From assembly GCA_963699825.1 (NCBI GenBank), contig CAVOVI010000004.1, forward strand, positions 186,001 to 250,000: 64,000 nucleotides of DNA, read 5' to 3'. This document shows, piece after piece, positions 56,024-64,000 of this stretch. The position numbers and the translations under genes were made by a program. This DNA is from SPDF01 sp963699825. GTDB lineage: Bacteria; Gemmatimonadota; Gemmatimonadetes; Gemmatimonadales; GWC2-71-9. Position 1 is the first letter of the stretch. Each line of letters starts with the position of its first letter. The notes under the pieces are model-generated. The model saw only the letters and a program-made list of their open reading frames with translations, searched no databases and was not told where the DNA came from.

Positions 56024-57607
56024 TCAGGCCCTGCTGCCCGAACTCTGCAGCCGGAGCTTCTGTCCGACCTTCAACTGGTTGCTCGAGAGCCCGTTGATCC
56101 GCTTGAGGCTCGACACGCTCGTGCCATACCGCTTCGCGATGCCCGACAGGGTATCGCCCCTCCGCACGGTATAGACGTTCACATTGCGCGAGGGTGCCCG
56201 CATCGATCCCTGGGTCGCGGCGATGGCCGCCCGCGTCTCTGCGTTGAACCCGTTCGAGGGAATCACCAGCTGCTGCCCGACCCGGATCATGCCGGACCTC
56301 GGAATCTTCGGGTTCGCGTCGCGCACCTCCGAGGTGCTGACGTGGTACCGCTTGGCGATCCCGGAGATCGTCTCGCCGCTGCGGACGACATGCGTCTGAT
56401 AGGCCACGCGCTCCGAGGGCGGCAGTTCGGCGTACGCAAGCGTGGTCCGCTCCCCGGCGCCCACCGGCACCCGCACCACGGCCGACTTCCCGGGCGGCGT
56501 CACCATGCGGATGTACTGCGGGTTCAGGTCGCGGATCTCCGCAAAGGTGGCACCCGACAGGCGCGCGATCACATCGAGCCCCGTCTGGCTGGGCACCATC
56601 ACGGAGTCATAGGCGAACGGCGGTACCTCCGGCGGCTCCTCGAATCCGTACCTGGTCGGTTCCTTCGCGATCAGCGCCGCGGCGATCAGCTTCGGGACGT
56701 AGTCCTTCGTCTCACGGCGGAGATACCGCGTGTCGTACAGACGGAAGAACTCCGCATCGTTGTTGTCTTCCACTTCGTCGCCCAAATCATCGGCGGTGTC
56801 GGTCGTGCTGACGGTGGATGCCGGCAGCCCGCGCAACCCGCGGGACACCTTGCCCGCGCCGGCGTTGTACGCCGCCGCGGCCAGATAGATCGAGCCGAAT
56901 CGATTCTGGAGATCGTTCAGATGCCGCGCTGCCGCGGCGGTGGACTTGACGGGATCGCGCCGTTCGTCGATGTAGGAGTTGACCTGAAGGCCGTACATCC
57001 GCCCGGTGCCCTTCATGAACTGCCACATTCCCGTGGCGCGCGCCCGGCTCACCGCAGAGTTGGAGTACCCACTCTCGATCAGCGCCAGGTACACCATGTC
57101 CTCGGGAACACCATTGAGCTGCATCTGCTCGCGGATCATCGCCTCGTAACGCGGCAGGCGGGTCAGCCAGATGGCCATCCGCTCGCGCCCTGGCCCCTGG
57201 AAGAAGTCGAGATAATACTGGACCCGGTCGTGGGAAACATACGTCTCGACGTCGATGTCCCAGGAGGTGACGACTTCGACGTCGTCCGCGCCACCACCAT
57301 GCGAAAACATCGGTTCCACACCGGCGTCCGGAGTGGCCAGGTCGAGCGCCGACAGCGCCGCTGCGTCAGCGGCCGAATCGGCGGCGATGATCGTCTCAGC
57401 CAGGCTGTCCACGTCCATCGCCGCGACCTGCGGCTGGACCGTCGCGAGCTGCGCCTGGGCGACACCGTCGGCACCACCAGCCGCGAGCTGGGCGGAGGCA
57501 GAGTTGGGAGAGTCCTGGGCCAACGGGGACGGGGCTGCGCCCGGCGCGCCACCAGCACTGCAGGCGGAGGCGCTGACGATCAGGGCGAGGAGAATTGAAC
57601 GATGCAC
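56024..57607 (-). CDS. LysM-containing membrane-bound lytic transglycosylase (MltD-like)
   Basis: 527 aa. GTG at 57607 with AAGGAG nine bases upstream is preferred; it gives VHRSILLALIVSASAC, a lipoprotein signal, whereas the longer frame to 57652 hides it. SLT domain about residues 155-270 with catalytic Glu in MVYLALIESGYSNSAVS and AAAYNAGAGKV. Two LysM repeats at the C terminus (VVRSGETISGIAKRYHVS and TVRRGDTLSGIAKRYGTS) bind peptidoglycan. Cleaves glycan strands in the periplasm. Confidence 0.94.
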   Translation of the reverse strand: MHRSILLALIVSASACSAGGAPGAAPSPLAQDSPNSASAQLAAGGADGVAQAQLATVQPQVAAMDVDSLAETIIAADSAADAAALSALDLATPDAGVEPMFSHGGGADDVEVVTSWDIDVETYVSHDRVQYYLDFFQGPGRERMAIWLTRLPRYEAMIREQMQLNGVPEDMVYLALIESGYSNSAVSRARATGMWQFMKGTGRMYGLQVNSYIDERRDPVKSTAAAARHLNDLQNRFGSIYLAAAAYNAGAGKVSRGLRGLPASTVSTTDTADDLGDEVEDNNDAEFFRLYDTRYLRRETKDYVPKLIAAALIAKEPTRYGFEEPPEVPPFAYDSVMVPSQTGLDVIARLSGATFAEIRDLNPQYIRMVTPPGKSAVVRVPVGAGERTTLAYAELPPSERVAYQTHVVRSGETISGIAKRYHVSTSEVRDANPKIPRSGMIRVGQQLVIPSNGFNAETRAAIAATQGSMRAPSRNVNVYTVRRGDTLSGIAKRYGTSVSSLKRINGLSSNQLKVGQKLRLQSSGSRA

Positions 57608-57882
57608 GCGATATGGCTCCTTGAGCACCACGCTACGGCGTGCCACTCCCAAGGCAGATCTCAGGCTGAAACAGGTTCATCAACCGAAGTACTGGAGCCA
57701 AAGCTATGCCGGATAGCAAGGCGAGACAAACCTGATTCGCAACGTGTTGCAGAACAATAACTTATGGTGCGGCCTGCCAAATCTCTCACCCCGGGCCGCC
57801 CCTCGGGAATCGTGCAGGGAGCGTCAATCGTCTGCGGGGACTCACACCAGATGCCGGGCCTGGACCAAGGGTCGCGCCGATC

Positions 57883-58293
57883 TCAGTCGACGAAGTAGCG
57901 ATTTCCGAGGAGGCGATTGGTGGCGTTCAGGACGGCCAGGGCGGCGGCCCGGGTGGCGTCCTCCTCCGTCAGGACGGATCCGACGACGCGCTTCGGCACT
58001 CCTTCGCCGCGCGTCGCCAGTGAGACGATCACCACGGTGGCGTCGAAGGCTCGGATCGCCTTGACGCCCAGGCACTCGAAGCTCAGCTCCCCTTCGACGG
58101 ACTGCGTGAGGGCTGCGATACAGGCCTGCGCCGCGCATCGCAACTCGCCAGCCTGCGAAGCCAGCCCCTGCGCCTCGCCCTCATACCGAACCCCGGCCGG
58201 GCCGGTCAGGACCACCCCGGCACTGCATCGTCCGCTTGGAAGACGCTCGATGCGGAACTCGGCAAAACGCAAGCGCGGATGGGTATCTGACAT
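57883..58293 (-). CDS. Conserved-looking small protein, unknown function
   Basis: 136 aa, soluble, no signal or TM. Begins MSDTHPRLRFAEFRIERLPSG; strands (GRCSAGVVLTGPAGVRYEGEA) are followed by helices (AGELRCAAQACIAALTQ, EEDATRAAALAVLNATNRLL). The alpha/beta layout and length are loosely like a LeuA-type allosteric domain, but no diagnostic motif supports that. Protein-like composition and a continuous frame favour a real gene. It is divergent from the serine hydrolase (44 bases). Confidence 0.62.
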   Translation of the reverse strand: MSDTHPRLRFAEFRIERLPSGRCSAGVVLTGPAGVRYEGEAQGLASQAGELRCAAQACIAALTQSVEGELSFECLGVKAIRAFDATVVIVSLATRGEGVPKRVVGSVLTEEDATRAAALAVLNATNRLLGNRYFVD

Positions 58294-58324
58294 GGGATCT
58301 CTTGAGAGTGTGACGCGGAGCGGG

Positions 58325-58330
58325 TACTCT
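58325..58330 (+). promoter_or_regulatory. TACTCT -10-like box before the serine hydrolase
   Basis: TACTCT ends 7 bases before the ATG at 58338, with no Shine-Dalgarno, fitting the leaderless pattern. Confidence 0.3.
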
Positions 58331-58337
58331 CCTCGTC

Positions 58338-59228
58338 ATGAAACGACTGTCATTGCTGCTCTTAGCCGTGCTGACGCTGGCCTCGCCTGCGGCGGGCCAG
58401 CTTCCCGAGTCCCTCCGCAGCAACTTGGAGGCCGGAACTCCACCAGCCGGCGCCGAAGTGGGCCTGGCGCTGATCGACCTGGGCACCGGCGACTCGCTCT
58501 GGGTCAACGCGCTGTGGCGCGTCCATGCCGCCAGCACCATGAAGGTGCCCGTGCTGATCGAACTCGCCCAGCGGGTGGATGCAGGCCGCTACGGCTGGGA
58601 TTGGCCGGTGCTGGTCAAGAACGAGTTTCGTTCGATCGTGGACAGCTCCACCTACCAATTGCTGGTTCCCGACGATTCTGAGAAGACCCTCTTCGCCCGC
58701 GAGGGGGAGATGGTCGCGGCCCGGGACCTCGCCAGGCTGATGATCACCTGGAGCAGCAACTTCGCCACCAATCTGCTCGTGGACCAGCTCGGGGCGCCCC
58801 AGATCCAGGCGACCGCCCGTCGGCTCGGCGCCGATTCGATTGTCGTGCTGCGTGGCGTCGAGGACCAGAAGGCGTTCGACCGTGGCCTCAGTAACACCAC
58901 CACCGCGAGAGACCTGGCCGTCCTGCTGGCGGCCATCGCGGAGGGCCGAGCCGCCTCAGACAGTTCCACCGTGATCATGCTCGACATCCTGACGCACCAG
59001 GAGTTTCGCGAGGGGATTCCCGCCGGCCTCCCGCAGGGAACCCGGGTGGCGAGCAAGACCGGGGGAATCACGGGGATCAACCACGATGCCGCGGTGATCT
59101 ACCCGCCGAACCGCGCACCCTACGTGCTCGTCATTCTGACACGGGGATTTGAGCAGCCCGCCGATGCCCAGGCGTACATGGCGCAGGTCTCGGCCACCGT
59201 CTGGACAGGGTTGGTCGGCGCGCCCTAG
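58338..59228 (+). CDS. Class A beta-lactamase-family serine hydrolase
   Basis: 296 aa with signal peptide MKRLSLLLLAVLTLASPAAG. Nucleophile S66 and K69 (AASTMKVPV), SxN motif as SSN (WSSNFATNLL; the usual SDN has Asp replaced), a Glu in LRGVEDQKAFDRG where E166 is expected, and KTG in VASKTGGITG. The set is complete enough for an active-site-serine enzyme in the periplasm. Many such environmental proteins act on peptidoglycan or unknown esters, so beta-lactam resistance should not be assumed. Confidence 0.88.
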   Translation: MKRLSLLLLAVLTLASPAAGQLPESLRSNLEAGTPPAGAEVGLALIDLGTGDSLWVNALWRVHAASTMKVPVLIELAQRVDAGRYGWDWPVLVKNEFRSIVDSSTYQLLVPDDSEKTLFAREGEMVAARDLARLMITWSSNFATNLLVDQLGAPQIQATARRLGADSIVVLRGVEDQKAFDRGLSNTTTARDLAVLLAAIAEGRAASDSSTVIMLDILTHQEFREGIPAGLPQGTRVASKTGGITGINHDAAVIYPPNRAPYVLVILTRGFEQPADAQAYMAQVSATVWTGLVGAP

Positions 59229-59473
59229 ACGGAGTCGAAACGAACTTCGAGCTGCCGGCCGGGTTCTTCCGGCTGGCGCACCACATCGACTTCCAGGCGA
59301 GGCCGTCCGGCCTCGTCCACTTCCACCGCCAGCACCATCATCATCCCGTCCTCCATCTCCAGGCGGAGCTGCCGGAGGTCGGACCGCATGATCGCGGCAG
59401 CCACCGACTTGCCTCGCAGCGAGGCAAGCGAATCGGCGATGCGGCGGAGATCCTGAAACGAGACCTGCGTCAT
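59225..59473 (-). CDS. Small protein of unknown function
   Basis: 82 aa; ATG preceded by GGGAG. N-terminal amphipathic helix (VSFQDLRRIADSLASLRGK), middle beta hairpin rich in Met and Glu (RLEMEDGMMMVLAVEVDE), C-terminal strand (PGRQLEVRFDSV). No cysteine, TM or signal. It overlaps the serine hydrolase end by 4 bases on the opposite strand and lies 13 bases after the next small gene, so the two are probably co-transcribed. Confidence 0.6.
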   Translation of the reverse strand: MTQVSFQDLRRIADSLASLRGKSVAAAIMRSDLRQLRLEMEDGMMMVLAVEVDEAGRPRLEVDVVRQPEEPGRQLEVRFDSV

Positions 59474-59486
59474 GTGGATCTCCCGC

Positions 59487-59726
59487 TCAACCGAGATGTT
59501 CGGACAGGATGGCCGTCAGGCGGTCGGCGGGAATGCGATCGGCCTGGCTGTACAGCGCCGATCGGGACGTCGACTCCAGCGGATACGGGGCCCAGAAGGC
59601 GCGCGACTCGGGCTCCGCCGCGCGGAACGAGAGGACCAGCCGCCAATGCGCGGCGTTGGCCGTCCGTTCAGCCGCGAACGAAACCTTCCAGGTAATGTCG
59701 CCGTGCTCGACGACGCGCCAAGACAT
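59487..59726 (-). CDS. Small protein of unknown function
   Basis: 79 aa with a good Shine-Dalgarno (AGAGGAG) before ATG. Trp/Phe-rich beta pattern: MSWRVVEHGDITWKVSFAAE, then WRLVLSFRAAEPESRAFW and a final helix DRIPADRLTAILSEHL. No known motif. Located between the aminotransferase gene (65 bases upstream) and another small unknown gene; may be part of that transcription unit. Confidence 0.62.
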   Translation of the reverse strand: MSWRVVEHGDITWKVSFAAERTANAAHWRLVLSFRAAEPESRAFWAPYPLESTSRSALYSQADRIPADRLTAILSEHLG

Positions 59727-59791
59727 GCAAACTCCTCTTGAGGCTGTCCGGCGAATATGCGCCGCCAGCGAACAAGGTCAAGGGTACGGGA

Positions 59792-60646
59792 TTATCCGCG
59801 GGTGAGGGCCCTGAACCGATCCATCAGTGTGCGGGTCACGGGCCCAATGGGCCCCGCCCCAACCTCCCGGCCGTCGAGCGACCGGATCGGCGCGATTTCG
59901 GCAGCCGTGCCGGTCAGGAAGGCTTCATCGGCCGTGTAAATATCGTAGCGGTTGATCGGCTCTTCCCGGACGGTCAACCCCGCCTCGGCCGCGAGCTCAA
60001 TGATGATGTCCCGCGTCACCCCGCGGAGGATGCCCGTCCAGACCGGTGGCGTCGTGACCACACCCCGCCGGACGATGAAGATGTTCATGCCGGATGCCTC
60101 GGCCACGTAGCCGGTCCGGTCGAGCATCAACACTTCATCCATCTTGGCCTGGATGCCCTCGAGCTTGGCCATGATGTGCGGGAGGTAGTTGAGGGATTTC
60201 ACGCGCGGGGACAGCGCCTCGCGATTGGGCATCGGCGTAGCCGAGCTGATCATGGCGAGGCCCTTTTCATACCGCTCGGCGGGCCAGATCCGAATCGTGT
60301 CGAAGATGATGATCACCGTCGCACGCGGGCAGCCCCGCGGATCGAGGCCAAGGTCACCCGGGCCACGGGTGACGACGTGACGCAAGTACCCTTCCGTGAG
60401 GCCCGCGCGCGTCACCCCTTCGATCGTCACCTGGGCCATTTCCTCGATGCCGATGGGCACGGTGAGCCAGATGGCCTTCGCAGAGTCGTAGAGCCGCTCG
60501 AGGTGTTCGTCCATCCGGAACGGCTTGCCTCCGTACACCCGCATCCCCTCGAATACACCGTCCCCATACAGCAAGCCGTGATCGAACACCGAGATCTTCG
60601 CGGTGTCACGGTCATGCCAGTCTCCGTTGATCCAGATCAGGCTCAT
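59792..60646 (-). CDS. ilvE: Branched-chain amino acid aminotransferase (class IV)
   Basis: 284-aa fold-type IV PLP enzyme. WINGDWHDRDTAKISVFDHG, DGVFEGMRVY, catalytic Lys in PRVKSLNYLPHIMAK, then YVAEASGMNIFIVRRG, TGILRGVTRD and DEAFLTGTAAEIAPI match IlvE-type enzymes, which transaminate Leu, Ile and Val. D-amino-acid transaminase and aminodeoxychorismate lyase share the fold, but SGMNIF and TGTAAEI favour IlvE. ATG follows GGAAG by 5 bases. Confidence 0.92.
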   Translation of the reverse strand: MSLIWINGDWHDRDTAKISVFDHGLLYGDGVFEGMRVYGGKPFRMDEHLERLYDSAKAIWLTVPIGIEEMAQVTIEGVTRAGLTEGYLRHVVTRGPGDLGLDPRGCPRATVIIIFDTIRIWPAERYEKGLAMISSATPMPNREALSPRVKSLNYLPHIMAKLEGIQAKMDEVLMLDRTGYVAEASGMNIFIVRRGVVTTPPVWTGILRGVTRDIIIELAAEAGLTVREEPINRYDIYTADEAFLTGTAAEIAPIRSLDGREVGAGPIGPVTRTLMDRFRALTRG

Positions 60647-60706
60647 GCAGCTTCCGGGGTGAGGGGAATCGGATGCGGGACAGCCAAGGTAAGGTAACCG
60701 AAACGG

Positions 60707-62119
60707 TCAGAGGAGCGAGTCGCCCAGCCGGGCGGTGTTTTGCGCCACCCGGACCCAGAGCGGCCGCCGGGCCCAGGCCTCCTGCGTCAGCTCGATCGCG
60801 TCGGCGATGTACTTCTCCTGCACGGAGCGGAGCGACGCGACGACTGCCGGGTCGTAGGCGAGGAGCGCCACCTCGGCATTCAGCGCAAACGACCGGATAT
60901 CCATGTTTACCGACCCGACAATGGCCAGTTCGTCGTCGATACTGACGTGCTTCGCATGGAGGAAGTGGGGTCGATACATGTGGATGCGCACGCCGGCGCG
61001 CAGCAACTCGTCAAAATAGGACCGCTGAGCGAGCCCCATGATCCACTTGTCCACGGGGTATGCCACGATCAGCCGGACCTCGACACCACGGCGGACCGCG
61101 GTGCGGAGCGCCTGCAGGAATGGCACGTCAGGCACGAAATACGGCGTCGTAATCACGATGCGCCGGGTCGCGCGATGGAAGAGGTAGACCAGCAGCTCCT
61201 GCGCATTCTCCCGCTCGTAGCCGGGACCGCTGGGCAGGACTTGCGCGAGGGAGTTTCCGGTCGGCACCGGCATCTCGATGGCGTCCGGGTTCGCCGGAAG
61301 CTCTCCCGTCTCGAAGTACCAGTCCTGGAGAAATACCGCCTGGAGCTGGATCACGACCGGGCCGGTGACCCGGGCGACCAGCTCCTCGTTCGGATAGCCC
61401 GGGACGAACCCGGGGTTCACGAGGTTCTGCGACCCGGTGAAGCCCACGCGGTTGTCGATCACCGCCACCTTTCGGTGATTGCGCAGGTCGAAGCGTGCGG
61501 CATTTCGACGGAACATGCCGGCGGGGAGCGCCTCATAGGCGGGAATGCCGGCCGACCGCAGCTTCTTGAGAAGCTGCGGGAGCGCGAACTTCCGCGAGCC
61601 TACCGAATCGATGAGCACCCGACACTCCACACCGCGCGCCTTGGCCCGAAGCAATGCCGCCACCACGCGACCGCCCCGGTCGTCATCCGCCAGGATGTAA
61701 TACAAGAGGTGCACGCTCTGCCGCGCGCCATCAATCGCCTCCACAAGTCGCAGGATGGAAGCGTCATAGTCGGGCAGGAGTTCGATCGCGTTGCCCTCGA
61801 GGGCCCGGAAGTCGCCGAGGGAATGGACCAGTTCGGGGATGCTGCCGGCAGATGGCGAAACCGGAACCGGGACGGGATGGCGGCTCTGCCAGTCGAGGAT
61901 CATCCCCGACACCTCACGCTGCCGCGCCAGGCGCCAGGCGGGGAACTTGATGCGCCCGATGACGGCGTAGAGGAGGAATCCCGGCCAGGGGAGCAAGAAG
62001 ATCATCAGCAGCCATGTCCGCGCCGCGGCGGGGCTCCGCCGTTGTGGCACGTACACCAGCATGACGAACCGGATGGCCCACTCACTGAGGAGATACAGAA
62101 AGGCGACGGAGGGGTGCAT
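60707..62119 (-). CDS. cls: Cardiolipin synthase (phospholipase D family)
   Basis: 470 aa. Two N-terminal TM helices (about 5-24 and 34-54) then two PLD domains. HKD motifs: HRKVAVIDNRVGFTGSQNL (first) and HAKHVSIDDELAIVGSVNMD (second). HLLYYILADDDRGGRV and VVITTPYFVPD-like ITTPYFVPDVPF are typical. Condenses phosphatidylglycerol to cardiolipin at the inner membrane. It is preceded by tRNA-Lys on the same strand, 47 bases away. Confidence 0.94.
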   Translation of the reverse strand: MHPSVAFLYLLSEWAIRFVMLVYVPQRRSPAAARTWLLMIFLLPWPGFLLYAVIGRIKFPAWRLARQREVSGMILDWQSRHPVPVPVSPSAGSIPELVHSLGDFRALEGNAIELLPDYDASILRLVEAIDGARQSVHLLYYILADDDRGGRVVAALLRAKARGVECRVLIDSVGSRKFALPQLLKKLRSAGIPAYEALPAGMFRRNAARFDLRNHRKVAVIDNRVGFTGSQNLVNPGFVPGYPNEELVARVTGPVVIQLQAVFLQDWYFETGELPANPDAIEMPVPTGNSLAQVLPSGPGYERENAQELLVYLFHRATRRIVITTPYFVPDVPFLQALRTAVRRGVEVRLIVAYPVDKWIMGLAQRSYFDELLRAGVRIHMYRPHFLHAKHVSIDDELAIVGSVNMDIRSFALNAEVALLAYDPAVVASLRSVQEKYIADAIELTQEAWARRPLWVRVAQNTARLGDSLL

Positions 62120-62166
62120 TGCGTCCGGGCTTCGGGGGGGAAAGGGCGGGTCGGGAAAGACAGCAG

Positions 62167-62240
62167 TGAGGGCGCTGGGGATCGAACCCAGAACCTACGG
62201 GTTAAAAGCCCGTTGCTCTAGCCAGTTGAGCTACGCCCCC
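62167..62240 (-). tRNA. tRNA-Lys (anticodon TTT)
   Basis: 74-nt cloverleaf. Acceptor GGGGGCG/CGCCCTC with one GU pair, D-arm AGCTCAACTGGCTAGAGC, anticodon stem-loop ACGGGCTTTTAACCCGT with TTT, T-arm TGGGTTCGATCCCAG, discriminator A. CCA not encoded. Confidence 0.95.
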
Positions 62241-62338
62241 GACCGCCGGAAACCTTGCACCCGAGGGGGCCGGATTCAAGGGCTTGCCGCCCTCGGATTC
62301 TGGCGTAGGTTCGGCCCCAACCCCACAGAGGAGCGCTC

Positions 62339-63157
62339 ATGCGTCCCTGCCTCCCCGCCGCCCTTGCCGCTCTGCTCCTGTCGGCGAGCCCGGCGGCGCT
62401 CGCCGCCCAGAGCATCTGGCTCAGCCCCACCCCGCCTCCAGCCATCCGCGTGGTGCGGGAAACCGCCCGATTCGGGACGGCGGCGAAGCACCTGGCCAAC
62501 GAACGGTCCTGGGTGGCGGCGTTGCAGTCGAAGAAGGTGCCGTACAGCTACGTCGGCACGGTAGCGGCGTCCGGGGCACCGGAATTCTGGTTCATCGGCG
62601 GCGCCGCCGATTTCGCCGGCCTCGAGGCGCTCGACGATTCGTATCAGAACGACAAATCCCTCGCGAAGCAGCTCGACACGTTGATGGCCCGGGAATCAGC
62701 CTTCGTCGTGAGTGTGCAGACCACGCTGGCCACCTACCGGGCTGACCTGAGCCATGAGCCGGCGTTCATCCTGCCCGAAACGCGGCATTTCTGGGTCAGC
62801 ACGTTCACCGTGCGGCCAGGGCAGGAGGCTGCGTTCACCTCGATGATGACCGCCTACGTCGCCGCCTATCGCGCGGCTGGGATTGCGACACCGTGGGTGA
62901 CGTACGAGGTCGTCGCGGGTGGCGGTACGCCGACCTTCCTGCTCTTCGTGCCCATCAGTTCCTACGGCGAACTGGACAGCGACCTGGCGAACCGGGCTCG
63001 CGTCGGGGCCAAGCTCGCCTCCCCGCAGGCGGTCGCGGATCAGTTCGCGGCGTCGACCGAGCATGTGGAGACCCAGGTCCTGACGATCAGCCCGAAGATC
63101 AGCTACGTCCCGGACGAGTTTGCGAACCAGGATAAGGCGTTCTGGAAGGCCAAGTAG
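62339..63157 (+). CDS. Secreted protein of unknown function
   Basis: 272 aa. GAGGAG before ATG and signal peptide MRPCLPAALAALLLSASPAALAAQ. The mature part has two similar alpha/beta halves: an N-terminal one (ANERSWVAALQSKKVPYSYVG, PEFWFIGGAADFAGLEALDD) and a C-terminal one (HFWVSTFTVRPGQEAAFTSMM, PTFLLFVPISSYGELDSDL). Each resembles a ferredoxin-like/ABM-type dimeric barrel repeat; the resemblance is by pattern only. No catalytic motif recognised. The 3' end overlaps rnhB by 59 bases. Confidence 0.72.
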   Translation: MRPCLPAALAALLLSASPAALAAQSIWLSPTPPPAIRVVRETARFGTAAKHLANERSWVAALQSKKVPYSYVGTVAASGAPEFWFIGGAADFAGLEALDDSYQNDKSLAKQLDTLMARESAFVVSVQTTLATYRADLSHEPAFILPETRHFWVSTFTVRPGQEAAFTSMMTAYVAAYRAAGIATPWVTYEVVAGGGTPTFLLFVPISSYGELDSDLANRARVGAKLASPQAVADQFAASTEHVETQVLTISPKISYVPDEFANQDKAFWKAK

Positions 63158-63788
63158 GGAGCCCCAACGCGCTGACAGGACGAAAGCTCCGGCGATGATG
63201 GTCGGTCGGGCCGAGGGCCGTGATCGCCGCCAGATGCTCGGCGCTGCCATAGCCGCTGTTTCGGTCCCACCCATAGCCCGCATGCCGCCCTGCAAGCCGG
63301 CCCATCAGGCGGTCGCGCACCGTCTTGGCGATGATGCCGGCCGCGGCGATCGAGTGACAATCGGCATCGCCGTCGACCAGGGCGTCATGTGCGTAACCGA
63401 TCTCGGGCATGGGGAGACCATCCACAAGGAGGCGGGGAGGCGGGGAAGCGGGGAAGCGGATAAGCACACGCCGGATCGCTCGGCGCATGGCGAGCGCGGT
63501 CGCGACGCGGATGTTCAGGTGGTCGATCTCGCGAACCGAGGCCCCGCCGACGCCGACGGCGAGTGCGGCATCCCGGATTTGCAGTGCAAGCGCCTCCCGC
63601 CGAGCGGCTGAGAGGGTCTTGCTGTCACGCACCCCGACGACCACGGACGAACCCACCGGAAATACGACGGCCGCGGCCACCACTGGACCAGCCAGGGGAC
63701 CGCGGCCTGCTTCATCGATTCCAACCAGCAACTGCCCGCCTGCCCAGGCCGCCGTTTCGCGGTCTAACGTGGGACGACGGGCTGCCAC
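63099..63788 (-). CDS. rnhB: Ribonuclease HII
   Basis: 229 aa, GTG start with GAGGA upstream, 4 bases after rplS. Removes ribonucleotides from DNA. Catalytic set: D and E in LVGIDEAGRGPLAGP, D in LLVDG, D in ADCHSIAAAGIIAK; DSKTLSAARRE and GYGWDRNSGYGSAEH also fit. Between the RRAI helix and LLVDG there is an extra IRFPASPPPR, encoded by the 27-base G-rich repeat, about 8 residues more than E. coli. The last 25 residues (GLPTWPSRTPYPGSQTRPGRS) look unlike the family and overlap the convergent gene, so a late frame error is possible. Confidence 0.9.
   Translation of the reverse strand: MAARRPTLDRETAAWAGGQLLVGIDEAGRGPLAGPVVAAAVVFPVGSSVVVGVRDSKTLSAARREALALQIRDAALAVGVGGASVREIDHLNIRVATALAMRRAIRRVLIRFPASPPPRLLVDGLPMPEIGYAHDALVDGDADCHSIAAAGIIAKTVRDRLMGRLAGRHAGYGWDRNSGYGSAEHLAAITALGPTDHHRRSFRPVSALGLPTWPSRTPYPGSQTRPGRS
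63431..63457 (+). repeat. 27-base G-rich dispersed repeat, copy 2
   Basis: Identical to 20559-20585, here inside rnhB in the opposite orientation to the gene, adding a short Phe/Ala/Ser/Pro insert. Placement in two unrelated genes marks it as a mobile or copied mini-element. Confidence 0.8.
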
Positions 63789-63792
63789 GCGG

Positions 63793-64000
63793 TCAGTCCT
63801 CGCGCTTCTCCCGGATGCGCGCGGCCTTGCCGCTGAGCGCGCGGAGGTAGTAGAGCTTGGCCCGGCGAACCCGGCCGCGCCGCACGAGGTCGATCGAGGC
63901 GATCGTGGGGCTCTGGACCGGGAAGATCCGCTCCACGCCGACACCCGCCGACACCTTGCGGACGGTGAAGTTCTCGTGGGCGCCACCGCCGCGCCGGGAG
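63793..64000 (-). CDS. rplS: Ribosomal protein L19 (partial)
   Basis: C-terminal 68 residues of bL19: FTVRKVSAGVGVERIFPVQS, PTIASIDLVRRGRVRRAKLY and YLRALSGKAARIREKRED then TGA. The N terminus lies beyond the window. rplS followed by rnhB is a common bacterial gene order, and the 4-base gap supports co-transcription. Confidence 0.95.
   Translation of the reverse strand, partial: SRRGGGAHENFTVRKVSAGVGVERIFPVQSPTIASIDLVRRGRVRRAKLYYLRALSGKAARIREKRED

Noticed and set aside
57737..57748. GCAAC-GT-GTTGC palindrome upstream of the LysM transglycosylase
   Set aside because: Only 5-bp arms, single occurrence and no promoter elements aligned to it; too weak to list as an operator.
58338..59228. Antibiotic-resistance beta-lactamase
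   Set aside because: SDN is SSN and there is no resistance context; family membership alone does not show beta-lactam hydrolysis.

Overview
The window is a gene-dense, high-GC bacterial chromosome segment from a Gram-negative organism. It carries an LPS-type glycosyltransferase, FtsEX/EnvC, several lipoproteins and an outer-membrane barrel protein. The mix of tandem secreted M28 peptidases, FHA/PP2C signalling, an unusual heme-copper oxidase and abundant translational coupling fits Gemmatimonadota best; that placement is inference. No phage, insertion sequence, CRISPR array or plasmid gene was seen.

Layout. 0-7.4 kb (minus): DUF58 protein, BatA-like protein, mfd and a SurA-like lipoprotein that runs off the left edge. 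7.6-11.1 kb: a Pro/Lys-rich small protein and two tandem M28 peptidases. 11.2-19 kb (plus): AhpD-like protein, lepA, a GT9 glycosyltransferase, ROK and PfkB kinases, an ATPase/STAS-like regulatory pair and a cystathionine gamma-synthase/lyase-type enzyme. 19-21.8 kb: ftsE-ftsX-envC. 21.8-30.6 kb: GGDEF protein, endonuclease IV, barrel protein, metalloprotease-like lipoprotein, malic enzyme, PEP carboxykinase and an HD hydrolase. 30.6-36.8 kb (minus): flippase-like membrane protein, ABC exporter, triple-FHA protein, PP2C phosphatase and MacB-like permease. 36.9-42.3 kb: uvrA, an AlkA-type glycosylase and a Kef-type antiporter. 42.5-46.1 kb: subtilase, selenium-binding-protein-like lipoprotein, cyclophilin and tRNA-Asn. 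46.1-46.86 kb is the only long gene-free stretch; it is packed with repeats, DnaA-box-like words and palindromes. 46.9-49.2 kb: holB, moaC and a transglycosylase. 49.2-56 kb: a compact respiratory module. 56-64 kb: LysM transglycosylase, serine hydrolase, branched-chain aminotransferase, cardiolipin synthase, tRNA-Lys, rnhB and rplS.

The strongest candidate for something unusual is the respiratory module at 49155-55950. Two divergent, tightly coupled units share one AT-rich promoter/operator. One unit encodes a cytochrome b - ferredoxin - MvhD/FlpD-like fusion, an unknown anchored protein and heme A synthase. The other encodes a tiny membrane protein, a CuA subunit II, a heme-copper subunit I whose usual helix-VI tyrosine position is glutamine, and a SCO protein. 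This looks like an oxidase-derived, possibly NO-reducing, terminal enzyme paired with a novel electron-input protein.

Two general properties stand out. Several gene starts have a TANNNT box ending 5-7 bases before the start codon and no good Shine-Dalgarno, which suggests leaderless transcripts. Six genes carry single-base frame breaks, two of them clearly in G or C runs, which are more likely sequence errors than real inactivation. As a result one long open frame wrongly joins BatA to Mfd.
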